Below, piece by piece: positions 14,651 to 23,678 of a stretch of 43,225 nt of DNA. A program made the position numbers and the translations under genes. The DNA lies in NCBI GenBank assembly GCA_937894775.1, contig CALAXC010000233.1, forward strand, positions 1 to 43,225, read 5' to 3'. Below the pieces are notes generated by a model that made no database searches, was not told where the DNA came from, and was given only the letters and a program-made list of their open reading frames with translations. Each line of letters starts with the position of its first letter. Within the stretch, counting starts at the first letter, position 1. This stretch comes from an uncultured Clostridia bacterium (GTDB lineage Bacteria; Bacillota; Clostridia; Oscillospirales; CAG-272).

Positions 14651-17485
14651 ATGACACCTGAACAGCAAAATCTGTTGGAATGGTTATTGCGTTTTTCGGT
14701 TATATTTTTGATTGCTTCTTGGCTTGCTATCGTAATTAAAGCCTGTATTTATAAATTTTCAAAGTTGCCTAAAAGACGTCTTGGAATCAATAATATTATG
14801 ATCTTTTCGGCAGGGCTTCTTGCTTCTGTATGGTGTCTGAGATATGCGGTCGGATATTATACGATCATTGAGTCTGCCGAAAATAATCTTAAATGGTGGG
14901 AAGAGATATTCAACAGCTTTGTTCACGCACTTCAGACCTTCAGTATGGATGAAGATTATACTCAGTACATAAAAGGCGGAAAAATTATGGTTGAGAGTCT
15001 TTACGGAGTAGGTTCAAGGGCGATAAGCGTTTACGGAGCTTATGCATCTATACTTAACGTTGTTGCGCCTGTTGCCGGAGGAGCTATCGTATTTGAAGTT
15101 ATAGCGAATATTTTCCCAAGAGTAAGAATGTACTGTGCGACTATTTTCCGTTGGCGTAAAATATATTATTTCAGCGAGCTTAATCAGTTTTCTTTGGCGC
15201 TTGCTAAGAGCATATATAAAAATGACGCGCGAAAGATACTGAAAAGACGAAAGTTAATTGTTTTTACAGGTGTTCACTCTGACAGTGAGTTTGAAACAGA
15301 TTATGAGTTTTTGATGGAAGCTAAGCGAATGAACGCAATATGCTTACGCGATGATATCAAACACGTACCTAAGGTTAGAAAATCGAGCTATTATCTTATG
15401 TCTGAAAACGAATTTGAAAATCTTCAGGCATTTACCCGTCTTTCAGGAAGAACGTGTAAAAACTGTTTAAAGAAGTCAAAGGTATATCTTTTTGTTCAGA
15501 CCGACGCCTATGTTCAGATAGAAAAGCAGGTAAGAAACAGATTACAACACTCGGAAAATGGCGAAAAGCCTTTTAAAGCGGCGGAAATGCCTATTATTCT
15601 TCCGATCAACAGTTATAGAAACCTTATTTATAATCTTTTTACCGAAGTGCCTCTTTATGAGCCGTTGCTCTGCAAAAAGAAAAATAAGGATAAGCTTGAA
15701 CTTACTATTATCGGAAACGGTATTATCGGTATGGAAGCTTTGCTTGGTGCGTATTGGATGGGACAAATGACTACCGTGATCGACGGTAAAATGACCGATG
15801 TAAAGCTTAAGATAAACGTTCTTTCAAAGGAAGATGAAAGCGAATTTTGGTCTAAGCTTGATTATATAAATCCTGAAATAGAAAGAACCGCAAACGAAAA
15901 AGATAAGATATTACACGCCGCTAATGCGGTTGAGCGACTTCCGTATTTTGAAGTGAATTATTCAAAGGTTGACGTAAAGACTGAAGGCTTTTGGAATGAG
16001 GACGATCCTTGCATACTCGAAGCCGATTATATTATCGTTGCGCTCGGTAATGATACCGATAACGTTGATATAGCTGAAAAGTTAAGATGTCATATTGGTA
16101 AAGCTCATCTTGAAAAAGAAGAATTTTCTCCTACGGTTATTTCTTATGCGGTGTTCGATCCCGCAATTTCCATCTTGCTTAATGGGGATAAAGGATGTAA
16201 AAACTATTCAAAAGAAAAGCACGATATATATATGCACGCTTTTGGCGGACTTCATCAGGTATATAGCTGTGATAATATTTTTATGTCGCAGAATACCGTT
16301 ATCGCAAAAGAGATAGGTGAAGCTTATACTAATGTTGCCGTTGATATCGATTACGTAAAAACGAACGAGAAGAGAGCTGAAAGTGAAAACGAAAACTACA
16401 AATATTGGGCTAACATATCACGCGCTCTTCATATAAAGTACAAGGTCTTTTCCTTGGGATGGATAAAGAGTTCTGTTTTTGACTCTGAAGATAATGCCGA
16501 GGGAGTTGTTGATATTACAAAGCATAATAATGAGGTAAGTGATCTTTGCGCAAAATACAGGCGTGTTTCATCGATCCGTAATTTTGAAAATTTTGATGCT
16601 GAAGAGCTTTTGGCAAGAGAAGACATTGAAAGGCGTAAGCATATTCTTGCGTGGCTTGAGCACAGACGTTGGTGTGCATTTACTCGAACTATGGGATATC
16701 AGACTACCGATGCCATAAAACGTAACGTTGAGCTGTCAAACGGAAGACCGGATTATAAAAATATGCTTCTTAAGCTTCATCCTTGTTTGGTTGAGGCAGT
16801 AAGACCTCAAAATGATAATGATGTATATATTTCTGCATCATTTCTTCCCGACGGTCGGGTTGACGAGGCTACTACGTTTAAGGGCGAGCCTTTGGATATG
16901 CTTGACAGAGTATCCTATAAATGCCGCGAATTTTTGGGTAACGATGCGTACGATTTTAAAATGTACGATTACTACCGTCACGAATTTGAGCATCTTTTCT
17001 TCGCTTCTGATATTCAGAAATTGAAGATGCCAAGAAATGTGTCAAATAAGTTTAAGCGTTTTTATAAAAAACAAGTTGAAAAGCTTTATAAAGAGCTTTT
17101 AGAAAAATATAAGCAAAGCTTTTGTAAAGAATTTTCTAAAGAACTGTCCTATAAATGTGCTAAAAAGTTATCTGATAAGCTTTCGGAAGAACTTGCTAAA
17201 TCACAGAAAAAATCGCTGAACGTTCCAATATCGGTCAGTGAGGTTGTGGACGTATTATATTCTTGCGGCTTTGGTAAGGGAAGAAAAGAAGACTTAAAGG
17301 AAAAAGCTGCGGAAGGAAAGGATTATATTTTATTTGACGAAAAATGCTTTGTTAAGGGATTAATCAAAAAGAAAGAAAAAGCAAATAAAAAAGAAGAAAA
17401 AAGAAACAAAAAAGAAAAACACAAAGAAGAAAAATTAAAGAAAAAGCAGAAAGAAGAAATAATAAGGAGAAAACAAAATGCATAA
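14651..17485 (+). CDS. Membrane protein with TrkA/RCK-like Rossmann regions and a RyR-like motif
   Basis: 944 residues; GGGAGGA about 8 nt before the ATG. Hydrophobic segments at about 10-31, 47-67 and 116-150 (the last Gly/Ala-rich, VAPVAGGAIVFEVIANIF) place the N-terminus in the membrane and might line a pore. A first Rossmann-like strand is KLIVFTGV near residue 200. A second has GNGIIGME (355-362) and, about 100 residues later, EADYIIVALGNDTDN, very like the TrkA-N/RCK layout in potassium channels. Residues about 655-780 contain AWLEHRRWCAFTRTMGYQ and then KLHPCLVEAVRP, which resemble the prokaryotic RyR repeat (W..EH.RW ... HPcLv). The last 40 residues are almost all Lys/Glu, suggesting a coiled, nucleic-acid- or membrane-associating tail. 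Overlaps the next start by 8 nt. Proposed role: ligand-gated membrane sensor or channel. The ligand is unknown. Confidence 0.6.
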   Translation: MTPEQQNLLEWLLRFSVIFLIASWLAIVIKACIYKFSKLPKRRLGINNIMIFSAGLLASVWCLRYAVGYYTIIESAENNLKWWEEIFNSFVHALQTFSMDEDYTQYIKGGKIMVESLYGVGSRAISVYGAYASILNVVAPVAGGAIVFEVIANIFPRVRMYCATIFRWRKIYYFSELNQFSLALAKSIYKNDARKILKRRKLIVFTGVHSDSEFETDYEFLMEAKRMNAICLRDDIKHVPKVRKSSYYLMSENEFENLQAFTRLSGRTCKNCLKKSKVYLFVQTDAYVQIEKQVRNRLQHSENGEKPFKAAEMPIILPINSYRNLIYNLFTEVPLYEPLLCKKKNKDKLELTIIGNGIIGMEALLGAYWMGQMTTVIDGKMTDVKLKINVLSKEDESEFWSKLDYINPEIERTANEKDKILHAANAVERLPYFEVNYSKVDVKTEGFWNEDDPCILEADYIIVALGNDTDNVDIAEKLRCHIGKAHLEKEEFSPTVISYAVFDPAISILLNGDKGCKNYSKEKHDIYMHAFGGLHQVYSCDNIFMSQNTVIAKEIGEAYTNVAVDIDYVKTNEKRAESENENYKYWANISRALHIKYKVFSLGWIKSSVFDSEDNAEGVVDITKHNNEVSDLCAKYRRVSSIRNFENFDAEELLAREDIERRKHILAWLEHRRWCAFTRTMGYQTTDAIKRNVELSNGRPDYKNMLLKLHPCLVEAVRPQNDNDVYISASFLPDGRVDEATTFKGEPLDMLDRVSYKCREFLGNDAYDFKMYDYYRHEFEHLFFASDIQKLKMPRNVSNKFKRFYKKQVEKLYKELLEKYKQSFCKEFSKELSYKCAKKLSDKLSEELAKSQKKSLNVPISVSEVVDVLYSCGFGKGRKEDLKEKAAEGKDYILFDEKCFVKGLIKKKEKANKKEEKRNKKEKHKEEKLKKKQKEEIIRRKQNA

Positions 17486-17939
17486 TCTTGATTTTTATGC
17501 GGAAAGCTTTAAGCTTAAGCACGAGGCATTTATAAACGGTTGCGATTCTATAGAGGCTATGGGACTTTGGGATAAAGAAAATCTTGGAGAGATGGATGCC
17601 TTTTATTCTCATGATCTTGCGAGCATAATAATAAGACTTATTGCCGTTGATAAAAAGGTTACTCAAAAAGAGGTCGATTATCTTAACTCGACCTTTGGAT
17701 TTAGCTATTCTATAGAAGAGCTTACCGAACTTTACGATAACTGCAGCGAAGATATAGGACAGGCTTTTGATGAGAATTTTGCAAACGGAATAACCTATAT
17801 GAGAAAGATAAACTCAAAGCTCGCCGATGCTTACAAGGATATGCTTGCTATGATCTGCCGTATCATTATACTTAGCGACGGTATCGTTGACGAAAGCGAA
17901 AAGGAAGAGATAAAAAAGCTTGAGGAGCTTTGTAAGTGA
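17478..17939 (+). CDS. TerB-like protein
   Basis: 153 residues, AAGGAG about 7 nt before the ATG, overlapping the end of the gene before (coupled translation). The core is all-helical with two repeats of the TerB fold signature: DLASIIIRLIAVDKKVTQKE and LAMICRIIILSDGIVDESEK. Both have the 'a..D G.v..e E' pattern that carries the acidic metal-binding residues in TerB. TerB domains are cytosolic, often associated with membrane complexes in the Ter stress and phage-response network. Here it sits between the membrane protein and the protease, so it is a plausible metal- or signal-sensing link between them. Confidence 0.75.
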   Translation: MHNLDFYAESFKLKHEAFINGCDSIEAMGLWDKENLGEMDAFYSHDLASIIIRLIAVDKKVTQKEVDYLNSTFGFSYSIEELTELYDNCSEDIGQAFDENFANGITYMRKINSKLADAYKDMLAMICRIIILSDGIVDESEKEEIKKLEELCK

Positions 17940-17983
17940 GAATATAAGAATTCTTAAAATTGTTTTTTGGCGAAAGGATATAT

Positions 17984-20900
17984 ATGATTAATAAAACGTT
18001 TTTACTTGAAAAAGTCCTTGATCTTGCCGATAAGCTGCGAAAGGATGACGGGAAAAAAGCTGTTTCGTCGAACTATTTTATTCTTGCATTTTTGAATTTC
18101 TGCGATAAAGCAGATTCGAGTATTGCTGCCGATGAGGCGATCATGCAAGAGGTCATAGATACTAAGGATCTTTTTGTTACATATCATTTTCAAACGGAAA
18201 ACGCTGCTCAAAAGATCAGCGAGGCCTTAAAAGATCCCGAGTATTCTTCGGCTATGGACGAGATCCTTTTTAAAAAGCTTGTTTTTTCGGTTGAAACTTT
18301 GGCGATGCGTTCGAAAGCTGAAAATCTCAGCACACCCGATTATATGGCGAAGGTGCTTTCAGAGCCTACCAAGATTATCGACTCCCTCTTGGATAAGGTA
18401 TCAGATGAAATGGGAACCTTTGTTCAGGAAATGATAGATACTTTAAAGGCTGAAGACGCCGCGGAAGATAAAGAGGAAGCCGAAGCACAGAATACAGATA
18501 TCTCCAAAGGATCGGTAAACGCGGAAACCGATACTGAAAAGGATAATACTTTTAATGTTTCGGAACTTGTAAAATCGACGCAGAAGATACGTAAAGAGCT
18601 TCTTGAAAGCGTATTCGGTCAGGATCAGGCAATTAATACTTTTGTTGCGGGATATTTTCAGTCGGAGCTTATGGCAGAGGCAAGAAAGGATTCTAAAAAG
18701 CCTCAGGCAACCTTTTTGTTTGCAGGCCCTCCGGGTGTAGGAAAGACATTCCTTGCTGAAAAGACTGCAGAGGCTGTCGGTTTACCCTTTAAACGCTTTG
18801 ATATGAGCGAGTATTCAAATGGCGGAGTTCCTGTTCTTTGCGGAAGCGAAAGCTTTTATAAAAACAGTGCTCCGGGTGCGCTCACCGATTTTGTAGCTAA
18901 AAATCCTCATTGTATTATTCTCTTTGATGAGATAGAAAAAGCGGGATTTGATGTTATTCAGCTCTTTTTACAGGTCCTCGATGCAGGACGTCTTAAGGAT
19001 GCGTATACACAGAAAGAGGTTCCTTTTACAAGAGCTATAATGATATTCACTACGAACGTAGGAAAGAATCTTTATAACGATCCGACGGTTACAAATCTTT
19101 CTGCATTACCCAGGAAAGCCGTTCTTTCGGCAATCTCTTCCGACGTAGGTCCAAGAGGTGTTCCGTTGTTTCCCGCTGCGATATGCTCACGCTTTGCGTC
19201 GGGTAACGTTATAATGTTTAACCGACTTGGCGCAAGAGATCTTTTCACGATAGCGAAGAGAACACTTTTACAGAATGCGTCTGCTTTGGAATCTTCGCTC
19301 GGTATAACGATTGATGTTGATGATAAGGTTGCTACCGCTATAATTCTTAGCGAGGGTAAAAACGTTGATGCGAGAACGGTAAAGGGCAGAGCTAATAATT
19401 TCTTTTATGAGGAGCTTTATGAGCTTTTCCGTTTGTTGGGTAAGGAGAAAAACACAAGCTCTATAGATAAACTTAATCGCATAAATATAAAAGTATCTTT
19501 CGAAGGGGATTCAAAGAAGCTTTCGGGAATGTTTGTTAACGAGCATAAGCCCGAAGTCCTTGTCTTTGCCGACGGAAATATGGCAAAAGAAACTGTCGCA
19601 AAGCTTGAGGGACTTGTATGCCATGTCGCAAGCAATCTTGAGGATGCCAAGAATATTCTCTTTAACAATGATATTTCCATCGTTCTTTGCGACGTGAAGT
19701 GCGGTGCGCATGATAATCTTCGCAACCTTCTTAATCTTGATGACCTCGATTCCGAGGGCAGAAGATTTATTACGTATGTGACGGCAAGTCATTCCTTGCC
19801 TGTATATCTGATACAGCATAAGGAAAATGAAATAACTCAGGAAGAATTTTTGTCTTTTGCGACTATTGGAGTAAGCGATATACTTGCAACCTCCGCAAAG
19901 AAGAACAGCTTTTCTTCTCAGGTGCTTTTCCTCTGCGACGTTGCTTATCAGCAGGAAAATATGCTTAAGCTTGCGCGCGAAAGTAAGGTCTTGATATATA
20001 AGACCTCGCAGACGGTAACTAAATCCAAAAAGACGGCGGATATATATCTGTTTGATCTTAAAACCGTTCTTGCAAAGGATACGGGAGATCCAAACAGAAT
20101 ACTCGACAGCGCATCAAAGCCTACACTTCGCTTTGATGATGTTATAGGTGCTGAAGATGCAAAGCAGGAGCTTGCATATTTCGTTGATTATCTTAAAAAT
20201 CCCGTTAAGTTTTTGCGTAAAGGTGTACGTGTTCCCAAGGGAATACTTCTTTACGGCCCTCCTGGTACGGGTAAGACCTTACTTGCAAAGGCTATGGCAG
20301 GTGAGTCGGACGTTACTTTCCTGGTGGCAGAAGGAAATCAGTTTTTGAAGAAGTATGTAGGAGAAGGTCCTGAGGCTATTCATTCGCTTTTCGCCTCTGC
20401 GCGCAGATATGCTCCATCTATAATATTTATCGACGAAATAGATTCTATTGGCGCAAATAGAAGTTCTGCCGACGGAAGCTCTAAGGCGAGCGCAGACGTA
20501 CTTACAGCGCTTCTTACCGAGATGGACGGATTTAACGTAGATAGCGCAAAGCCTGTATTCGTTCTTGCGGCTACTAACTACGAGATAAAACCCAATACGC
20601 CAAGAAGCCTTGATCCTGCGCTTTTGAGGAGATTTGACCGTAAAATATACGTTGATCTTCCTAATAAAGAGGAACGTAAAAAATATCTTCTTATGAAGAT
20701 ATCCAAGTATAGTTCGGTATCGCTTAGCGAGGAACAGATAGATAATATTGCACTTCGTTCTACGGGAATGAGTCTTGCAGAGCTTGAGTCTGTTTTTGAA
20801 ATGGCGCTCAGAAGTGCTATCCGTTCTCAGAACGGTATCGTTACCGATGAAGCATTTGAGGAAGCTTTTGAGTCCTTTAACAACGGTGAAAAGAAACAGT

Positions 20901-21442
20901 GGAAGGCGGAGGAGCTTGAAAGGACCGCGCGTCACGAGGCGGGACATGCTTTACTTTGTTGGCTCAGCGGTCAGAAGCCTACTTATGTTACGGTCGTTGC
21001 AAGAGGAGATCACGGAGGATACGTGCAGCACGCAAACAGTGAGGATAAGGGAAGCTATACAAAGTCTGAACTGCTTGACAGAATACGTATTTCTCTTGCG
21101 GGACGTGCGGCTGAGATTGTTTATTACGGAGAAGACGGCGGCATATCCACGGGAGCATCGGGCGACCTTTATTCGGCTACGAGAACGGCGGAGCATATGA
21201 TATGTACCTACGGAATGGACGGTTCGGTTGGCTTGTCATATATCAGCACAGATGCGATAGGCGTCAGCGGGGAACTCAGAAACAAGGTGAATTCTATACT
21301 TGCAGACGAGCTTAAAAATGCGGTAGAGCTTATTTCAAAGAACAAAGCGGCAATCGATGCTATGACTGCGGTACTTATTGAAAAGAATCATCTTAAAGAA
21401 AATGAAATAGATGAAGTATTTAAAGCTACGGCTTTGATTTAA
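17984..21442 (+). CDS. Clp-type AAA+ / receiver-like / FtsH-type AAA+ and M41 protease fusion
   Basis: 1152 residues, GAAAGGA at 17972-17978. Residues 1-150 are helical and resemble a degenerate Clp N-domain; about 150-195 is an acidic linker. AAA+ module 1 (about 205-510) is of the ClpA/B D2 or ClpX type: Walker A GPPGVGKT (248-255), FDMSEY, Walker B ILFDEIEK (D315, E316) and an arginine finger in AICSRF. Residues about 524-680 resemble a receiver domain (EVLVFAD; possible phosphorylatable D570 in IVLCDV). The last part is FtsH-like: Walker A GPPGTGKT (758-765), Walker B FIDEID (D817, E818), RRFDRKI, then the zinc site HEAGH (984-988) with third ligand D1061 in GASGDLYSAT and TYGMDGSVG. All catalytic residues of an M41 peptidase are present. 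FtsH membrane helices are absent; module 1 stands in their place. Probable role: ATP-driven unfolding and degradation of chosen targets, under control of module 1 and the receiver. No other protein with this domain order is known to me. Confidence 0.85.
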   Translation: MINKTFLLEKVLDLADKLRKDDGKKAVSSNYFILAFLNFCDKADSSIAADEAIMQEVIDTKDLFVTYHFQTENAAQKISEALKDPEYSSAMDEILFKKLVFSVETLAMRSKAENLSTPDYMAKVLSEPTKIIDSLLDKVSDEMGTFVQEMIDTLKAEDAAEDKEEAEAQNTDISKGSVNAETDTEKDNTFNVSELVKSTQKIRKELLESVFGQDQAINTFVAGYFQSELMAEARKDSKKPQATFLFAGPPGVGKTFLAEKTAEAVGLPFKRFDMSEYSNGGVPVLCGSESFYKNSAPGALTDFVAKNPHCIILFDEIEKAGFDVIQLFLQVLDAGRLKDAYTQKEVPFTRAIMIFTTNVGKNLYNDPTVTNLSALPRKAVLSAISSDVGPRGVPLFPAAICSRFASGNVIMFNRLGARDLFTIAKRTLLQNASALESSLGITIDVDDKVATAIILSEGKNVDARTVKGRANNFFYEELYELFRLLGKEKNTSSIDKLNRINIKVSFEGDSKKLSGMFVNEHKPEVLVFADGNMAKETVAKLEGLVCHVASNLEDAKNILFNNDISIVLCDVKCGAHDNLRNLLNLDDLDSEGRRFITYVTASHSLPVYLIQHKENEITQEEFLSFATIGVSDILATSAKKNSFSSQVLFLCDVAYQQENMLKLARESKVLIYKTSQTVTKSKKTADIYLFDLKTVLAKDTGDPNRILDSASKPTLRFDDVIGAEDAKQELAYFVDYLKNPVKFLRKGVRVPKGILLYGPPGTGKTLLAKAMAGESDVTFLVAEGNQFLKKYVGEGPEAIHSLFASARRYAPSIIFIDEIDSIGANRSSADGSSKASADVLTALLTEMDGFNVDSAKPVFVLAATNYEIKPNTPRSLDPALLRRFDRKIYVDLPNKEERKKYLLMKISKYSSVSLSEEQIDNIALRSTGMSLAELESVFEMALRSAIRSQNGIVTDEAFEEAFESFNNGEKKQWKAEELERTARHEAGHALLCWLSGQKPTYVTVVARGDHGGYVQHANSEDKGSYTKSELLDRIRISLAGRAAEIVYYGEDGGISTGASGDLYSATRTAEHMICTYGMDGSVGLSYISTDAIGVSGELRNKVNSILADELKNAVELISKNKAAIDAMTAVLIEKNHLKENEIDEVFKATALI

Positions 21443-21469
21443 ATTTTATATTTTGAGGAGGACAAAATA

Positions 21470-21949
21470 ATGTCAAGCGAAGTTAATATGGAACTTGCAA
21501 AAAGAACATTTGACACATTGGTGAATATGTTCGAGACGAGAAATCTTAAGTATGATAAGAATGAAGAAGAGCTTATCGTAAGAAGCGGTATTAAGGGAGA
21601 TGACCTTCCTATCGATTTTATCGTGGTAGTAAAGCCGAAAAATGAGGTAGTTCAGTTCTTGTCAAAGCTTCCTTTTAATATGCCTGAGGATAAGATCATC
21701 GATGGAGCTATTGCGGCTTCTGCTGCAAACTACGGATTGGTAGACGGTTCTTTCGATTATAACGTTATGGACGGAAGCATAATATTCAGACTTACATCGA
21801 GCTACCGTGACAGTATACTCAGCGAGGATCTTTTTGAGTATATGATAATGGTATCTGCTGCAACTATTGATGAATACAACGATAAATTCTTTATGCTTGC
21901 AAAGGGAATGATCGATATTCAAAAGTTTATAGAGGATAGTCAGGCTTAA
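21470..21949 (+). CDS. YbjN-like small protein
   Basis: 159 residues, with GGAGG shortly before the ATG. The fold plan is that of YbjN/type III secretion chaperone-like proteins: an N-terminal helix, 'LIVRSGIKGDDLPIDFIVVV' style beta strands with a central helix (INFLSKLPFN-type turn), then a repeat of the plan and a C-terminal helix. Such proteins act as small cytosolic adaptors or chaperones. Its position directly after the protease fusion suggests an adaptor or substrate-recruiting role. The assignment rests on shape rather than on a diagnostic motif. Confidence 0.55.
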   Translation: MSSEVNMELAKRTFDTLVNMFETRNLKYDKNEEELIVRSGIKGDDLPIDFIVVVKPKNEVVQFLSKLPFNMPEDKIIDGAIAASAANYGLVDGSFDYNVMDGSIIFRLTSSYRDSILSEDLFEYMIMVSAATIDEYNDKFFMLAKGMIDIQKFIEDSQA

Positions 21950-21960
21950 GTAATAAAATA

Positions 21961-22002
21961 AAAAACGGTGTCTCAAATTTGTGTTTGAGACACTGTTTTT
22001 TT
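21961..22002. terminator. Bidirectional terminator
   Basis: A 13-bp stem (21965-21977 with 21984-21996) with one wobble pair, A-run on one side and T-run on the other. It serves the 14651-21949 operon and the ClC gene that converges on it. Confidence 0.9.
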
Positions 22003-22027
22003 AAAAATATGATGTTTTTTGTAATGC

Positions 22028-23653
22028 TCAGTTATTCGGTACGTGTAATCCCTTATCTTCTTTTGTTGTGCTTAGTCTGAGATCTTCGTCTTGTATTCCG
22101 AGCATAGCTTCCATTATTTCATAAGTTTCTTGCGGATCATAGGTCTGATACCGTATTTGCAAAACGTCTCCGCTGTGCAGAATACTTGAGCCTATTACAT
22201 ATTTTTTAACCGATATTACAGCGCAATGCGGAGGCCAGAGAATATCCCGTATCTCTTTTCCGATAACGAAGGCGTTTTCCTGTACCTCAAAGGTTGCATC
22301 TACCGTTATAAGATCCTTTCCAAGATGTGTTTCGTGTATCTTTTGCTCTGCCATAAGATCGGTAAAGGATATCGTTTTGGAAGATTCAATAGTAAGATAC
22401 GCAAACGCAACGCCTACCGCTATCATAAGTATATTATTAAAGCCTGAGAATATCTCTACAGTAAGGATTATGGCTGTAAGCGGAGTGCGTGAGGATGCGG
22501 CGAGAAATGACGACATAGCTATAAGCGCTATTGCGCCTGAATACTCTTTGGGCAATATATTCATAGCAACGGCGGCATTTGAAATAAGAGCACCGAGAAT
22601 TGCACCGAAAGTAAGCAAGGGAATAAGTGTTCCGCCTGTAATACCCGTATTTGTTGATACGAGAAGAAGTAAGGCGCGTATTATAAGTAAAGCTATAAGC
22701 ATATACCAAACGGGAGCATTTGCGGAAAATATTTCGTCTATAATATGGTGTCCCGAGCCAAGTGCTCCGCTCAGGAAAAATCCTATTACTGTAACCGCAA
22801 TAAAAATAATTAAAACTTTAACGTAAAGCGGAATTTTAGCAAGCTTTTTGTTTATAAGAGAATTAAAGCATTTGTATATTTTTGTAAAAGCTGTAGAGAT
22901 GCCGCCGACAACAAGTCCTATTATTATAGCTATCCATACGTATTTAAGAGGAAGAGCGGCTGCTGCATCAAGTTCAAAAAGCTTTGGCGATATATTTAGA
23001 AATGAAAAGGCGTTACAGAGGATAGATACCGTAAGAGTTGCGGCAAGAGTTGCTGTTGAAGCGACCATAAATATGATAGGCGAAAAGCGTCGGTGCGCTT
23101 CTTCTATGGCAAAAATTATTCCCGTAAGCGGAGCGCCCGTAGCGGCAGTAAATCCTGCACAAGCACCTCCCGTAAGAGTATATTTTTCGAATGCCCGATT
23201 GCATTTTGCAAAGATATTTACAGTTCCTTTTCCTATCGAACAGCCCATTTGTACACTTGGACCTTCGTTTCCGAGCGGAATTCCGACAAGGAAAGTCAGC
23301 AGAGTAGAGGAGAATATTCCAAACAGACTTCGTATCCATTTAAAGGGAATAAATCCTCGCATTATCGCTATCGAGTTTGGTATACCGCTTCCGCGAATTA
23401 TCGGGAAAAATTTTATTAAAATAAATGATATCGATCCGATAAGCGCGGCACCGAGTATCAACAGAAGTAAAAATTTGGAATCGTTTCGTACCGATGCATA
23501 GATGAAATTTGAAAACTCCTGCACGTATTTTATTGCTATCTTAAAAAGAAACACTACAGTGCCCGTGAGTACTCCCGTTAAAAATGTAAGAAGCAGACAG
23601 GGGATAAGATATTTTTTTGAACGTTCTTTTTTTACTTTTTCTTTTTTAGTCAT
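22028..23653 (-). CDS. ClC-family H+/Cl- exchanger with C-terminal TrkA-C-like domain
   Basis: 541 residues. A short basic N-terminus leads into the ClC membrane fold with all signature loops: GSGIP (88-92), GNEGP (128-132) and, near the end of the membrane part, GITGGTLIP. The gating glutamate E130 and the internal proton glutamate E185 (FAIEE) are 55 residues apart, exactly as E148 and E203 of the E. coli exchanger, so coupled H+/Cl- exchange is more likely than a channel. GNEGP in place of GREGP is a known variation. Residues about 450-510 look like a TrkA-C domain (VIGSSILHSGDVLQIRYQ), a probable ligand-regulated gate, unlike the CBS pairs seen in many ClCs. It follows the dehydrogenase gene by 25 nt and may share its promoter. 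Likely roles are acid tolerance or chloride balance. Confidence 0.9.
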   Translation of the reverse strand: MTKKEKVKKERSKKYLIPCLLLTFLTGVLTGTVVFLFKIAIKYVQEFSNFIYASVRNDSKFLLLLILGAALIGSISFILIKFFPIIRGSGIPNSIAIMRGFIPFKWIRSLFGIFSSTLLTFLVGIPLGNEGPSVQMGCSIGKGTVNIFAKCNRAFEKYTLTGGACAGFTAATGAPLTGIIFAIEEAHRRFSPIIFMVASTATLAATLTVSILCNAFSFLNISPKLFELDAAAALPLKYVWIAIIIGLVVGGISTAFTKIYKCFNSLINKKLAKIPLYVKVLIIFIAVTVIGFFLSGALGSGHHIIDEIFSANAPVWYMLIALLIIRALLLLVSTNTGITGGTLIPLLTFGAILGALISNAAVAMNILPKEYSGAIALIAMSSFLAASSRTPLTAIILTVEIFSGFNNILMIAVGVAFAYLTIESSKTISFTDLMAEQKIHETHLGKDLITVDATFEVQENAFVIGKEIRDILWPPHCAVISVKKYVIGSSILHSGDVLQIRYQTYDPQETYEIMEAMLGIQDEDLRLSTTKEDKGLHVPNN

Positions 23654-23678
23654 TTTTTATCCTTAAATAATTAAAAGG

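Noticed and set aside
20279..20947. A 222-codon open frame on the minus strand
   Set aside because: Opposite the FtsH-like part of the protease fusion; no ribosome site and shadow-type composition.
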